Source: Steromphala cineraria (lineage: Eukaryota; Mollusca; Gastropoda; Trochida; Trochidae). From it: a stretch of 64,000 nucleotides of DNA. The DNA is taken from contig OU744724.1 in NCBI GenBank assembly GCA_916613615.1, forward strand, positions 47,048,500 to 47,112,499. The letters run 5' to 3'. Position numbers and translations under genes: made by a program. Position 1 is the stretch's first letter. Every line of letters starts with the position of its first letter. Shown piece after piece: positions 32,226 to 44,544 of the stretch. The notes under the pieces were generated by a model. The model saw only the letters and a list, made by a program, of their open reading frames with translations. It was not told the DNA's origin and ran no database searches.

Positions 32226-32530
32226 TCTAGGTTTAGGTTATGTGACCCCTTGACCCAAAATAAGGTCACAGGGTTCAAAACCTTAAAAACATACTTTCAT
32301 CTTCTTCTCCAGTTCAAAAAGGTTTAGAGAGCTGAAAAGTGGTGTGTAGACTCTTTGGCAAATGGGGATTCCAAATTGTAGATTTTGTGACCCCATGACC
32401 CCAAATAGGGTCACAGGCGTCAAAACCTTAAAAACCAATTCTCATCTTCTCCTCCAGCTCAAAAAAGGTCTAGAGAGCTGAAAAATTGTGTGTAGACTCC
32501 TCGGCCAATGGGGATTCTAAATTGTAGAAA

Positions 32531-32880
32531 GAGGAATTTTTCACGCGCCTGAAAATCTCTACACCTGACTTAATTGGGCGGTGCAAAAAAGAATAGGTGT
32601 ATAGAAAGGTTGTGGTGTATCGGTGAATATACCTACAGTTAGAACAAAGGAAACCATAGCAACGAGACCGGAAGTGGGGTATAACAACAAGTGTGCCATG
32701 TTTTACACACATTTACACCTGTTTAAGCATAAAGGGGTCAGTCATATTGGTGTTTTTTTTAATTTTACCCCTCTCGTCTTTAAACAAATATATCTAACCA
32801 AATAATAACAGAGCTACGATTTGTTAATGTTTATCAATGCTGTTATGATTTCCAATCTTTATTTCTGTACTTAGAAGTTA
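32531..32880. other. Intron 2 sequence, nothing recognised
   Basis: A short unassigned gap between two LINE fragments. Confidence 0.4.
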
Positions 32881-33380
32881 GAAGGCCACAGGCCTGTAGT
32901 ACAATCAATGGTAGATCACATAGTAAAATCAATTGCATTCAAAATATTTTTTCTAAATAACATTGCATAATAAATATACATTGCAAGGTTCTGTAACGAC
33001 TGAGTATTGGTATTTGTTAACAATGACAATAGTTTTGTTCTGTCTGGATGGTTAAAATAGTAAGGTTGAAGATAGTTTATCCGTAGATTCTTATAGACAG
33101 GGCAGGTTAATAAGAAGTGTAGCTCGTCTTCCACAACATTCATATTACAAACTTTACATACTCTATTTTTTCTTTCAATACCTTTATATCTTCCAGTTTC
33201 AACAAACAATTCAGGCGATGAACAATGAAACCGGGCTAAGGCATTACGGAGCTTTTTAACATCAACTTTTGAAAGATAGCTTTCAAGAAATAATTCAGAT
33301 TTCCATTCTCTATAATATATACATTTTGTTGATAATGTCATGGATTCTGCCCAGGATTGTAAATATATATCTTTCATTCT
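32881..33380 (-). pseudogene. LINE 3' fragment: C-terminal zinc knuckle region
   Basis: The 153-codon frame (33377-32916) encodes only the C-terminal tail of a LINE polyprotein. It has SYLSKVDVKKLRNALARFHC, then FVETGRYKG and the zinc knuckle CKVCNMNVVEDELHFLLTCPVYKN. The same type of tail is found at 18.6, 55.7 and 60.4 kb, with different sequences, so these are separate families or old copies. It is heavily 5'-truncated. Confidence 0.78.
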
Positions 33381-35649
33381 TTGTCATGTTATGATTTATA
33401 ATGATAATTACTTTATCACTTAAACCAATTAAAGTGATCAGTTTCTTTTGCAGATCAGATTGCATTGTGCATGAAATGAGATCACATGACCATGCCCTAG
33501 ACCAATCAACGTTCGAGAATACGTGTAAACTTCAGAGTGTGAAATTATTACAATTTAGACAATAGTTACATATTCTAATATATGATCCTTCCTGATTTCT
33601 TAGAATGCTATAAGTGATTGTCAACATTGAAATCAATCTTGTGTATCAACAATATTCAAACATCATTGCCAGATATCAAAAACGTTTATTGTTAGTTTGC
33701 GTATATACAGAGGTAAACTAGTGTCCAAAAGGAACCAAATTGCTAGATAATTTAACCTGTTAGTGATTGATATGACTGAACCATACTAACATGATTTCCC
33801 CAGAAGAAAGCTTAAATTGATTTATGATTTGAAAACGTCATAATTTTTTTGCAAAAACCTCTCTTACAAATTTCATTTATTTCAATATTATTACGAAACT
33901 TGGTATGTGGTTAGACCTTATGTTGAATTTGTGCCTTTTGGTATTTTGGTTATTCTGATTTTTGTTCTGGTTTCCATGGAAACAGTTTGCACATATTTCT
34001 AGTTTATAAAAAAAACAGCAAGTTTCCAAATTTATGTTCTGAGTATACATTTTGACGCTAGCTCTGTTAACAGAGAAACAATATGTATTCCTCTAGAAGA
34101 ACATTAGTGATAAGCAATATAAGTAAACGTTTTATAGATTATTTCTATTTTACTTTAAAGGGTTTGTCAGGTTTTTTTAAAGGGACTTGGTCATCCGTGT
34201 GAAATAAATAAAAAAACTTAAACAATTTTTTTTTAAAACGAACATCTCATAGATAAGGAATATGAAATCTTCTTACAATAAAAAAACCCCTTCTCATAGA
34301 TAAGACATTTTAAAGGAACCATTCGAGGGGGGTATTTTTTGTGGAAACGAAATTTAGGAGGACTTTCCTGTTTACAATTATATATGATTTTTACACGATA
34401 ACTTCACTCTTAAAGGGACACTATACCCAGTCCTGACAACACTAATCACCGAAGGTAATGAGAGTGTGAAGAACTTTTTATTTGCGTAACACGGTCACGT
34501 GACACGAACTGGGCAACGCCCGGCAGCTGTAGATCATTTCGTAACCTCGGTGCAGGGCGTGATCACACCCGTAACAAGATATGATTTTTACCCAATATCA
34601 TAAGGAATTCTAACTATTATTTGATACAGCCTTTAGCATAGTCAAAGCAATGTCGTAACACACTCAGCTTTATTCTCAATGGTCAGTTGGGCTACATTTT
34701 TATCAAATGATTTATTACAAAGAGGATAAACGTAGATAATGAAATGTTGTTGTATTTTCAGATGAATAGCATCATAATTGCATTTACGTTCCTTCGATGT
34801 ACTACTTTTCACCATATATGATAAATACAACGTCTTGGTTTTGAAATAGTATTTTCTTTGTAACGTTAGTAGGTTTACTTCGCTAATGCATGAATGCGTG
34901 GCTAAAATTTTCTCATTTTGTCAATCTTATTTTTCGAAATATAAAATTTTCATAGTCTCAATTTAAGCCTTAATGATATGACAACAACGTTTTAATCCAC
35001 GTTCCAAGTACAGTGCTTTAACCAACCCTTTCAAATAGAAGAATGGTTTCTATCTTGTATGATTTGTTGAAAATAGTGTACATCGTTTCCAATTCCGTTG
35101 CCGCATCTGACACGGTAATCGGAATAAGTCACAAGTATGCCCAGGGAAAAGTCACAATATTTTATGATAGTTATGCTTATTGAAATGTTTGTTTTTTCAA
35201 ATAAGTTCTGTGTTTTGAAATTAAGTTGACTGATGATAGGTCACATGATATGACTTATCTTATGATGTCTTTGTTAAAAATATTTATCATTTTATGATTT
35301 AATAAATATTGAATATCATAGTAAGTTGTCCGCAATTTGTATTTTTGAAACCGTGTTATGTATCTTTATTTTGGATATCAGGATTTAATGAAGTCCATAC
35401 TTTTATTGTACTATATAAAACTACCAAGCATTTGTCCCCTTTCTTCATTTCATTGTCCGAAAGGATGAATTTTCTCTGAGCTTTCATTATTTTTATTTAG
35501 AGCCTTGTAAAATGTTTATTTATGCACACACAATAATTCTTTTTACATGGACTTCCAGATACACTGTGCCTCTTTATAAATATATAAAAAAACATTACGA
35601 TGCGCCTCATATTTTTTTTCCCACAGTCATCAAAAGAAAGTCTTTATTT
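33381..35649. other. Intron 2 sequence with one tandem-core relic and half a TTAA-type end
   Basis: At about 33870-34000 a single degenerate core unit is visible ('gaaacttggtatg', 'gtgccttttgg', 'tttccatggaaac'), related to the arrays at 25.4 and 37 kb. At 34411 TTAAAGGGACACTATACCC looks like one end of a TTAA-type MITE, but no partner end was found. The rest is unassigned. Confidence 0.45.
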
Positions 35650-36945
35650 CCGCTTGCCGCTTCTTTATTTTTGTGCGCGCATAGACATATGATACATGGA
35701 AATATAGACAATTCTTTTCTCTACAAGTTGATATAAAAATTATAAAATTATCTCTAATGGTTCGTGAGATATGAATGTCGCAAGGTGCGCGAGGTAAATG
35801 CAAGTTATATTAGCGATAGCCGGAGCGCAACTAGCGCGTGTGAACGATCACTTATATTTCGCTTGCCGCTTCTTTATTCCTGTCCGCGCATAGACATATG
35901 ATACATGGAAATAAAGACAATTCTTTTCTCTACAAGTTGATATACAAATTATAAAATTATCTCTAATGGTTCGTGAGATATGAGTGCCGCAAGATGCGCT
36001 AGTTAAATACAAGTTCAATTGGCGAACGCCGGAGCGCAAGTAGAGCGCGCACCGCTTCTTCATTTCTGTGCGCGCATAGACAAATGATACATGGAAATAA
36101 AGACAATTCTTTTCTCTACAAGTTGATATAAAAATTATAAAATTATCTCTAATGGTTCGTGAGATATGAATGTCGCAAGGTGCGCGAGGTAAATGCAAGT
36201 TATATTAGCGATAGCCGGAGCGCAACTAGCGCGTGTGAACGATCACTTATATTTCGCTTGCCGCTTCTTCATTTCTGTGCGCGCATAGACAAATGATACA
36301 TGGAAATAAAGACAATTCTTTTCTCTACAAGTTGATATACAAATTATAAAATTATCTCTAATGGTTCGTGAGATATGAGTGCCGCAAGATGCGCTAGTTA
36401 AATACAAGTTCAATTGGCGAACGCCGGAGCGCAAGTAGAGCGCGCACCGCTTCTTCATTTCTGTGCGTGCATAGACAAATGATACATGGAAATAAAGACA
36501 ATTCTTTTCTCTACAAGTTGATATAAAAATTATAAAATTATCTCTAATGGTTCGTGAGATATGAATGTCGCAAGGTGCGCGAGGTAAATGCAAGTTATAT
36601 TAGCGATAGCCGGAGCGCAACAAGCGCGTGTGAACGATCACTTATATTTCGCTTGCCGCTTCTTTATTGCTGTCCGCGCATAGACATATGATACATGGAA
36701 ATAAAGACAATTCTTTTCTCTACAAGTTGATATAAAAATTATAAAATTATCTCTAATGGTTCGTGAGATATGAGTGCCGCAAGGTGCGCAAGTTAAATAC
36801 AAGTTCAATTAGCTAACGCCGGCGCGCAAGTAGAGCGCACACCGCTTCTTCATTTCTGTGCGCGCATAGACAAATGATACATGGAAATAAAGACAATTCT
36901 TTTCTCTACAAGTTGATATACAAATTATAAAATTATCTCTATTAC
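35650..36945. repeat. Higher-order satellite: alternating 209- and 187-bp units, dimer period about 395 bp
   Basis: Units begin with 'ccgcttctt(t/c)att' near 35652, 35861, 36051, 36256, 36446, 36652 and 36840. Odd units end 'cggagcgcaactagcgcgtgtg' and even ones 'cgaacgccggagcgcaag', so the array repeats in pairs. Each unit contains 'gatacatggaaataaagac' and 'ctaatggttcgtgagatat'. The right edge is cut mid-unit at 36945, where a different repeat element begins. Units share their core with the 41.45-41.8 kb repeat. Confidence 0.88.
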
Positions 36946-38131
36946 CTTTACAAAGTAAATGTGAGCTTATGTCATGGCGCTTCGTCCGTCGTCCGTCCGT
37001 CCGTCTGTCCCTCTGTCCCAAAACTTTGTGCGGAGCAGATCTCCAAAACTATGCATGCTAGCCTCATCAAACTTCATACACATGTCAACCATGATCCCTA
37101 GTTGTGCCTTTTGAGGGTTAGAACTATTTCTGAATTTTCATTTTTGCGGTTTCCATGGAAACGTGACTAAAAAGTGACTCTTTGAGGAAGTCGTTTTGTG
37201 CGGAGCATATCTCCAAAACTATGCATGCTAGCTTCATCAAACTTCATACAGATGTCAACCATGATCCCTAGTTGTGCCTTTTGAGGTTTAGAACTATTTC
37301 TGAATTTTCATTTTTGCGGTTTCCATGGAAACGTGACTAAAAAGTGACTCTTTGAGGAAGTCGTTTTGTGTGGAGCAGATCTCCAAAACCATGCATGCTA
37401 GCTTCATCAAACTTCTTACACATGTCAACCATGATCCCTAGTTGTGCCTTTTGAGGGTTAGACCATCACATTCTTTTAATTTTTGGCGGTTTCCATGGAA
37501 ACATGACTGAAACAGTGACTCTTCGACCAAGTCTTTTGTGCGGAGCATATCTCCCAAACTATTCATGCTAGCTTCACCAAACTTCATACACTTATCAACC
37601 ATGATCCCTAGTTGTGCCTTTTAAGGGTTAGACCAACAAATTATTTTTATTTTTTGCGGTTTCCATGGAAACATGACTGAAACAGTGACTCTTTGACCAA
37701 GTCTTTTGTCCGGAGCGTATCTCCCAAACTATTCATGCTAGCTTCACCAAACTTCATACACTTATCAATCATGATCACTAGATGTGCCATTTGAGGATTA
37801 GACCATCACATTTTTTTAATTTTTGAAAACATGACTAAAACAGTGATTCTATGATAAATTACTTTGTCCTGAACATATTTCATGAAATATACATCTCAGC
37901 TTCACCAAATTTGCTACATATGTCAATCGTGATTGCTGGATATGCCTTGTGAGAGTTAAACGATATATATGGATTTTCTTACAAACTTACAAACTTACAA
38001 ACTTACAAAGTGACTCAACAAAAATAATTTTGTCCTCAGTGCATCTCGTAGAATATTCATGATAACTACCTCAAATTTGAAACAAAGATCAACCATTATC
38101 TCTAGATGTACCCTTTTAATTGTAAAACCTA
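36946..38131 (+). repeat. AGCTCACC-type hairpin/tandem element, 5'-clipped, five 170-bp units
   Basis: It starts at ACCTTTACAAAGTAAATGTG. The first bases of the AGCTCACCTTT start seen at 49326 and 63907 are missing. (GTCC)n follows, then units starting at about 37028, 37198, 37368, 37538 and 37708, an exact 170-bp period. Each has 'cggagcatatctcc', 'gttgtgccttttgaggg' and 'gtttccatggaaac'. The last units decay toward 38131, with an 'acaaacttac' run near 37985. Confidence 0.85.
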
Positions 38132-38135
38132 TTAA

Positions 38136-41100
38136 AGGAATATTCCAGTGCGAATTAGTTTTTTTTCTAATAGTAGATTGAGTATCAAAGACCGTTCTCA
38201 CAAATTATTAAACGTTTTGGTTGATTAGTTACTTGCAGATATGACTCAGAAATTGCCACTTTCGCTCGACACGGGCGCAGCCATGTTCCCGGTAAAAATG
38301 GCGTCCTTCAAACACCAGATATTCGGTGCAAGGAGCTTGTATGTGCAGTAGAGTTTGCAAAACAAACTGACGTTTTCCTTTGTCTGCGCTGCTCTTTTAC
38401 GCTTTTTAAAAAGGAATATATATTTAGACCTTAATTTTTTTTTATCAAAAGTTCAAAACGATGTTGGATTTGTTTTTATGTAAATGTTTGTTCAAAGCTC
38501 AGATAATGTAGAGCTGCCCGAATTTTACCATCGGAAAGAATGACGCGTTAGTTAAAATATTGATTCATGTTTGCGAAAAAATGCTATACTGTTATACATA
38601 GATGACTAAATGCATGCTTGGTGATCATATGAACCATTTTGATAAAATTTAAACCTGTGTGCATACGAGCTAATGGTACTGTCCGAAGTTACAGGGCAAA
38701 ACTCTCCGAACCTAGGGCGGGTTGCTATTCATAAATAAAACCGTTATTTTCAGGTACAATGCTTACAGGTAAAGATACGCACCTAAGAGATAAATGATCA
38801 GTCATGTCAGGAAAATACACGATATTTAAGAAAACCCAAATGTCCATGTGAAAGTTTATTGTTGAGTTCACAATTCTAATGTAGAATAATATTGTTGAAC
38901 TTATTTTGTGAACGACCGTCAAAGCTTTCTAACGACTACCCCCTATTTCGGGAAGGTCCGGAAAGGTAGGCTAAAGATACGCAGGCAGGTTTTCAATACA
39001 CCTAACATTTTCAATTTTATAATATTTATAGATTTAAAACTGTTTTAATAAGTTTAAGAAATGACAAATGGATTGTAGGATCAATGAATTGGTTTCCATT
39101 GACATTTGATCTGGGAGAAGAGAAAATATTTGAAGACTATAAATTTGTTAGGAATTTTGTCGGTTTGTACAAACATATCACTGTTTTGTGTCGCTGTTCA
39201 ACATTTTACTCCTTTACAGCAATCTGAAACCTCTTATTATCTTCTTAATTTCAAAAAGATGTGAAAACAACAAAAAATTACAATATAACACTTAATGTGC
39301 AATTACTAGGTTAACTTTTGTGAAAGTGCGTATCTTTACCCGTCACGGCTGTAATCTAAAACTATTTTTGCAAACTTTGGTCATAAATATGTAGAAATCT
39401 TTATTGTTAATAACACAGTTTGCCTAAACTTATTTTCTTCAGATAATATTTGACAACAATTGTTGAAATGTTTTGGATCGAAACACTGTCCGAGCGTCGG
39501 TCAGTTTACCCTATATCTTGTCTTGTGCGTAGTATTTTTTCTGATTAAAATATGGGCTTGCATATAGTATTTGAAATATGTTCCCATATTCCGACTGCAT
39601 AAATACTCCTATTTACCAAAAATTACCACCATCAAAGTAGAAACCGTTTATTTGAAATCTTATACAAGCCCGTGTATATAAATAATTCACCTGTTGTATA
39701 CATACTATCTATCACTAAGACGTTTACATAATATTTTTTATGTCCTTCAAAAACGAAGAAATTATATTTTGAATGACTTTTTATTTTCTCCTAGTCACAA
39801 TGGCTTTTTTATATGGTAGTCGTTCACATGTTTGATCTGTTGATTTCACAAAGCCTCGTGTCGGTCTGGAAACGAAAACTATAGTTGTTGTCGTGTTTTC
39901 AATCGTTGCATAATCCTTCAAATCTATAACAAAAATTATTCATTTTCAACAAATAACAAAAATAAAGTAAATTAGCTGAATCTACTAATTTGCAAAACGT
40001 TTTTATCGGGTTAAAAGACACATGCTGTGATAATTTGTGCAGATCATTAAGATATACCCTTTTGTTCAATAAAAAAATCATAGTTGAATAATTTTATTTA
40101 TTAAAAAGATATATTATTAGAAAAGACCTCAAAAAAGTTTGTTCACCATATGAATTATTCAGCTGCATCATCGCAAATTAGATATAAAGCACTCGATAAT
40201 ATAAAGAAATTATGTGAGTATATTTTTAATCCTTACCTATGAATTGATATACTTTAAAAATTATTCTAAACACCATTCCTTACTGATCGTTCAAGTATAC
40301 TAATGATATTATACCATATAATTCCATTTAAGCTGAAATATTTTTTTGGGAAATAATTAACAAGAACACACTCTTTGATGGTAAGTGAACATAACAACAA
40401 TCATGATCATTCCGACTATTAATTTTCATACATAACGTGTGCCTCAGTGATTCGTAATCAAAATTAGTTTCGTACCGGCGACACCTAAATCAATAAAAAT
40501 GTTTTCGTCCTCAAACAAGCCATGATTTATATAATATAAAACACGAAAATAACTTAGACAATAAAAATCCACCAAATGTAAAATTTGCCCTCTTTCTAAT
40601 CAATCAATGGTGTTTTGGTTGATATATACAAGATAATTTTGATTACGAACCATCATCGCGGGTTCGCTTTTTAGGATTCGCTTCGACTTGTCCGGTCAGT
40701 GAGCCTAATTATTTTTTTTGTAGTGGTATACTGATTTTAAAAAAATATTCTGTTGTTAAGATTTATTTTTACAAATGTACTTTTTTCAGCAAGGTCATTT
40801 TAAACTTGATTTCAACTTAATGCATTGTTTTTTAAGCTTTGAAAATTATTTTAAAATGTCAGTGTTCTCACCTTGTGGCGTCCGAAGTTGGGAGATCTTT
40901 TCCAACCTGTACTGGGGTTTTGCAGCAGTCTGCTGGTCAGGAATGTTTTTTATTGCTTGGGGTATCATGGAAGTAGATAATTCTGGACCCGGTACGTCTC
41001 TACTGAAGTCGTGACAGTTGTTGTAGTCTTATGTTTGACGGGCCGTCATCGCCCACCATTGAATCTAACGGCGTCTCCTAATTTCGTGGTGTTTGACGCG

Positions 41101-41299
41101 CCCCAAATCTCGCTCTCGTTTGCTAATCGAGACAACAAAATGGCGGCGCCCGTGAGGCCGGTTAAATAGTAGAAATTCAGATTTCAAATTTTTATTATGG
41201 GCTTCACCGAATACCTAAAAATTCTTTGAAAATAATGAAGGCTTATGAAATATATATTCTTTAATTAGCACGAATTTCATTTTGCATTGGAATATTCCT
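38136..41299. mobile_element. 3.2-kb TTAA-flanked element with AGGAATATTCC ends
   Basis: TTAA at 38132-38135 and 41300-41303 brackets the element. The ends read AGGAATATTCCAGTGC and, in complement, AGGAATATTCCAATGC. Inside, 'taaagatacgca' occurs near 38765 and 38972 and in inverted form near 39335, possibly subterminal repeats of a nested piece. No transposase frame longer than 80 codons is seen. The short cysteine/tryptophan-rich frame near 40850-41010 is unassigned. TTAA preference suggests a piggyBac-like origin. Confidence 0.75.
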
Positions 41300-41429
41300 T
41301 TAATGAATTCGGTATTTGGGTTTCAGTTGGAAGAAGACTTACACAATGACTTACTGTATACTCAACTATCATACCTTAACTAATATTAATCAGTTTTACT
41401 ATTTGAAATTCTTTGAACAAAGTGGGGAG

Positions 41430-42021
41430 CAGGGGTATGTGAGCTTTGCTCGCTTCTTCACTTGTTTGCAACTGCGCATATACAAATTATACACCAAATT
41501 GAAGACAATTTTATTCTCTTTCCATCGATATATCATGTGTTAGAGCGCGCCACTTGGTTAGTGAAATATCAAGCTCGAAAGAACACATTTTGTCTGCTTT
41601 TGCGGCCTTTATAGTACAATTATTTGCAACTGCACATATGCAAATTATACACCAAATTGAAGACAATTTTATTCTCTTTCCATCGATATATCATGTGTTA
41701 GAGCTCGCCACTTGGTTAGTGAAATATCAAGCGCGAAAGAACACATTTTGTCTGCTTTTTGTCAACAATTCAACAGAGAAAATACATGTTTTCACGGAGC
41801 TCGCTGTCTGCGCCAGTTAAACCAATTTTCATAAAACAACGGCGTTTAGCGTGGCGCGGAAAATAATTACGAGCAATCCGGGAGCCGCCAAAACTGCTTG
41901 CAGTCAATTTTTGCCTTATCGTGAAAGTTAGAGTCCTGACTCCGGATTTCGCCAAGAGGGCTTACGCGCCAGTTTATATTTGACACGGAAATATAACGCT
42001 CCCCGCATCGTAAGGGTTAAG
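41430..42021 (+). repeat. Dispersed repeat with two 170-bp-range units, ends GCATCGTAAGGGTTAA
   Basis: Two direct units, starting near 41465 and 41622, share 'caaattatacaccaaattga' and 'gatatatcatgtgttagagc'. They are followed by a unique tail with GGCGTTTAGCGTGGCGCGG and the end phrase. Parts match the repeats at 23.8-24.2 kb and 28.9 kb. The core resembles the 35.6-kb satellite unit. Confidence 0.65.
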
Positions 42022-42482
42022 GAGCCATATAGGATCACAAAAGCTATAAATTACAATCCTCATTAGTCAAGGAGTCGCTATCAGGATTTGAGCTTCCTAG
42101 ACATTATGCTACTGGAGAAGAAAATAACAATAGCGTTTAAGGGCATGGCCTCTGTGGTCCTTATTAGAGGAAACAGGGCCACCAAAGCTATAACTTTAAT
42201 CCTCACTAGTCAAGGAGTCTGTACACAAAGTTTCATGAAAGCATGAAAATAGGTTTTTAGGGGGTGGCCCCTGAGGCCCTTATCAGCTACAATTTATAAT
42301 CCTCAATAGTCAAGGGGTCTGTACACAAGATTTCAGCTTTCTAGGCTTGGAGATATAAGTCATTATAGACATAGAGAATAAGTCGAAAATGCACGAGTCG
42401 AAAATGCACGAAATTTACGAACAGATAGATGGACAGACGCAGGACATCATGACATGCCATAAGCCCATTGCTAAAAATCATT
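42022..42482 (-). repeat. AGCTCATC-type element, copy D, inverted and degenerate
   Basis: Read on the - strand it shows 'gggcttatggcatgtcatgatg' in split form, then units with 'tctaggaagct', 'gtacagactccttgac' and 'agctttggtggccc'. About three units remain and the terminal hairpin is lost. Confidence 0.65.
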
Positions 42483-42640
42483 TTGGCAAAGGTACATGTA
42501 TATACTATTCTGTGATGTCAATGTTATGTGTAGCTGTGGCACCCACTGTATCTCCAGAAGTAGAAACACTTTCTTCTGTTTCGTTTTGTAGTTTCTGAAC
42601 TTTTTCGCAGGGCTATTGAATAATGGCAAAGATAGTTTTT

Positions 42641-43580
42641 TTATCCCCCGCCGCGCGTTTAGCGCGAAGCGGGGGATATAGTATTCAGCTCCGTACGTCC
42701 GTACGTCCGTCCGTCCGTACGTCCGTCCCGCTTCTTGTTAGCGCGATATCTAATGAACCGCTCAACCTAGAATCTTCAAACTTGGTACCAGTCTTCATCT
42801 GGGGAATACGCAGACCTGAAAAGTTTTCGGTGACCTTGACTTCATTTTCAAGGTCACAGCGAGACTTTGACCAGTTTTGAAAATGTTGTTAGCGCGATAT
42901 CTAATGAGCCGCTCAACCTAGAATCTTCAAACTTGGTACCAGTCTTCATCTGGGGAATACGCAGACCTGAAAAGTTTTCGGTGACCTTGACTTCATTTTC
43001 AAGGTCACAGCGAGACTTTGACCAGTTTTGAAAATGTTGTTAGCGCGATATCTAATGAACCCATCAACCTAGAATCTTCAAACTTGGTACCAGTCTTCAT
43101 CTGGGGAATACGCAGACCTGAAAAGTTTTCGGTGACCTTGACCTCATTTTCAAGGTCACAGAGAGACTTTGACCAGTTTTGAAAATGTTGTTAGCGGGAT
43201 ATCTAATGAACCGCTCAACCTAGAATCTTCAAACTTGGTACCAGTCTTCATCTGGGGAATACGCAGACCTGAAAAGTTTTCGGTGACCTTGACCTCATTT
43301 TCAAGGTCACAGAGAGACTTTGACCAGTTTTGAAAATGTTGTTAGCGGGATATCTAATGAACCGCTCAACCTAGAATCTTCAAACTTGGTACCAGTCTTC
43401 ATCTGGGGAATATGCAGACCTGAAAAGTTTTCTGTGACCTTGACCTCATTTTCAAGGTCACGGCGAGACTTTGACCAGTTTTTAAAATGTTGTTAGCACC
43501 ATATCTCATGAACCCATTAACCTTGAGTCTTCACGGGGGACATAGTATTCCGCTCCGTACGTCCGCCCAGCTTCTTGTTG
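42641..43580 (+). repeat. CCCCCGC-type hairpin/tandem element, five 151-bp units
   Basis: The terminal hairpin ATCCCCCGC...GCGGGGGAT is at 42643-42677, followed by a (GTACGTCC)n run. Units start 'agcgcgatatctaatga' at 42740, 42891, 43042, 43193 and 43344, an exact 151-bp period, with a partial sixth at 43495. Each unit holds TGACCTTGA, eight bases, then TCAAGGTCA. Units are almost identical, so expansion is recent. Confidence 0.88.
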
Positions 43581-43845
43581 TTAACATCAATTTGCGGAGG
43601 GGGATCATGTCACCTTTGTGACAAATACTTGTTGTGTTAGGATCTGCCAATACTTGATCAAATGAACACGAAATATCACATCCTCTCTTCCCATTTCTAA
43701 TGGAACGATAGCCAAGGGTCTCTTTCTTGAGAAAGCCAATTTCTTCTTCATTGTGGTCAACAATACAGTGTTGAACCACAAGAATTGACTTCTCAAGGGT
43801 TTTTTGACAGTAGAAACACTTGATATCTACCCGAAAAGTAGACAT
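43531..43845 (-). CDS. Unidentified protein-like frame with Cys/His pairs
   Basis: The 104-codon frame starts MSTFRVDIKCFYCQKTLEKS and has a C-x2-C pair followed by HCIVDHNEEEIGFLKKE, suggesting a zinc-binding fold. Composition and phrasing look like real protein down to about PLRKLM (near 43580). After that the frame runs into the tandem-element edge. It is possibly an exon or gene fragment next to, or carried by, the hairpin element. No function is assigned and no clear splice donor was settled. Confidence 0.35.
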   Translation of the reverse strand: MSTFRVDIKCFYCQKTLEKSILVVQHCIVDHNEEEIGFLKKETLGYRSIRNGKRGCDISCSFDQVLADPNTTSICHKGDMIPLRKLMLTTRSWADVRSGILCPP

Positions 43846-43859
43846 ATGCCTCAGTAAAG

Positions 43860-44544
43860 AAATGTGAACTCAGTACATACGCGGAACATCCTACTCGATA
43901 TAATGCGGAGCATTACTCATCCAATGTCGGCACACCCCATTTTTACAATTTTGTGAATATCTTTAAAAAGAATCATCCAAGAATGACGTCTTAAAGAATT
44001 TAGGATACTTGGGTCATCAAGAAAATGGTGCATTTTCATTTTCGACAGTTTATATGATAATTTTGATTTTATAAGGGTTTTATTCAATGTAATAAGTTTA
44101 TTCTATAATAGTTTGCTAAATTGATAAAATTCATAAAATGACATTATGCATTTGTTACCACATGAATACTGTACAAGAAATCAGGCTTAATCTTATTACA
44201 TTTACTTACATTCATCGTTACGCTCACTAAACATGACCGGAGGGTGTGTATAAAACTCGCGAACAGATGTAGCATTACTTAAAATAGTAACAAAAACTCG
44301 GTACAACGTCATTTTAGCTGGAACCAGCTTCCCGGGAGTGGTCTATGTGTGCAAGCTGTGTGCGGAATAAAATACATTGTTCACTTGCGCTCATTGCGCT
44401 ATCACTCTCGGTATCGCTGATTTAACTTGTATGCTTCTAGCGCACTGTCACCCTGGGCATTACGGTACCGGGGTGCCTGTCAGTTCCATGTGTTCCCCCT
44501 AAAATCTGGTGCGTTCGGAAGTTATCGTGAATACATATGGGCCA
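43860..44544. other. Intron 2 sequence, nothing recognised
   Basis: Unassigned sequence with no coding potential or repeat border visible. Confidence 0.4.

Larger units (their letters stand above)
30485..32530 (+). repeat. AGCTCATC-type element, copy C, split by a LINE
   Basis: The left part (30485-30951) has the CTCATCAGGTCTGAAAGACC start, a repeated CATGG motif, the (GTCC)n run and about 2.5 units. The right part (from about 32226) resumes inside a unit and stops abruptly at about 32530 without the terminal hairpin. The LINE 30952-32225 sits exactly within a unit. Confidence 0.72.

Noticed and set aside
35848..36593. Two 116-codon frames of almost identical protein on the - strand
   Set aside because: They follow the 395-bp satellite period exactly and have no coding signature, so they are open by chance.
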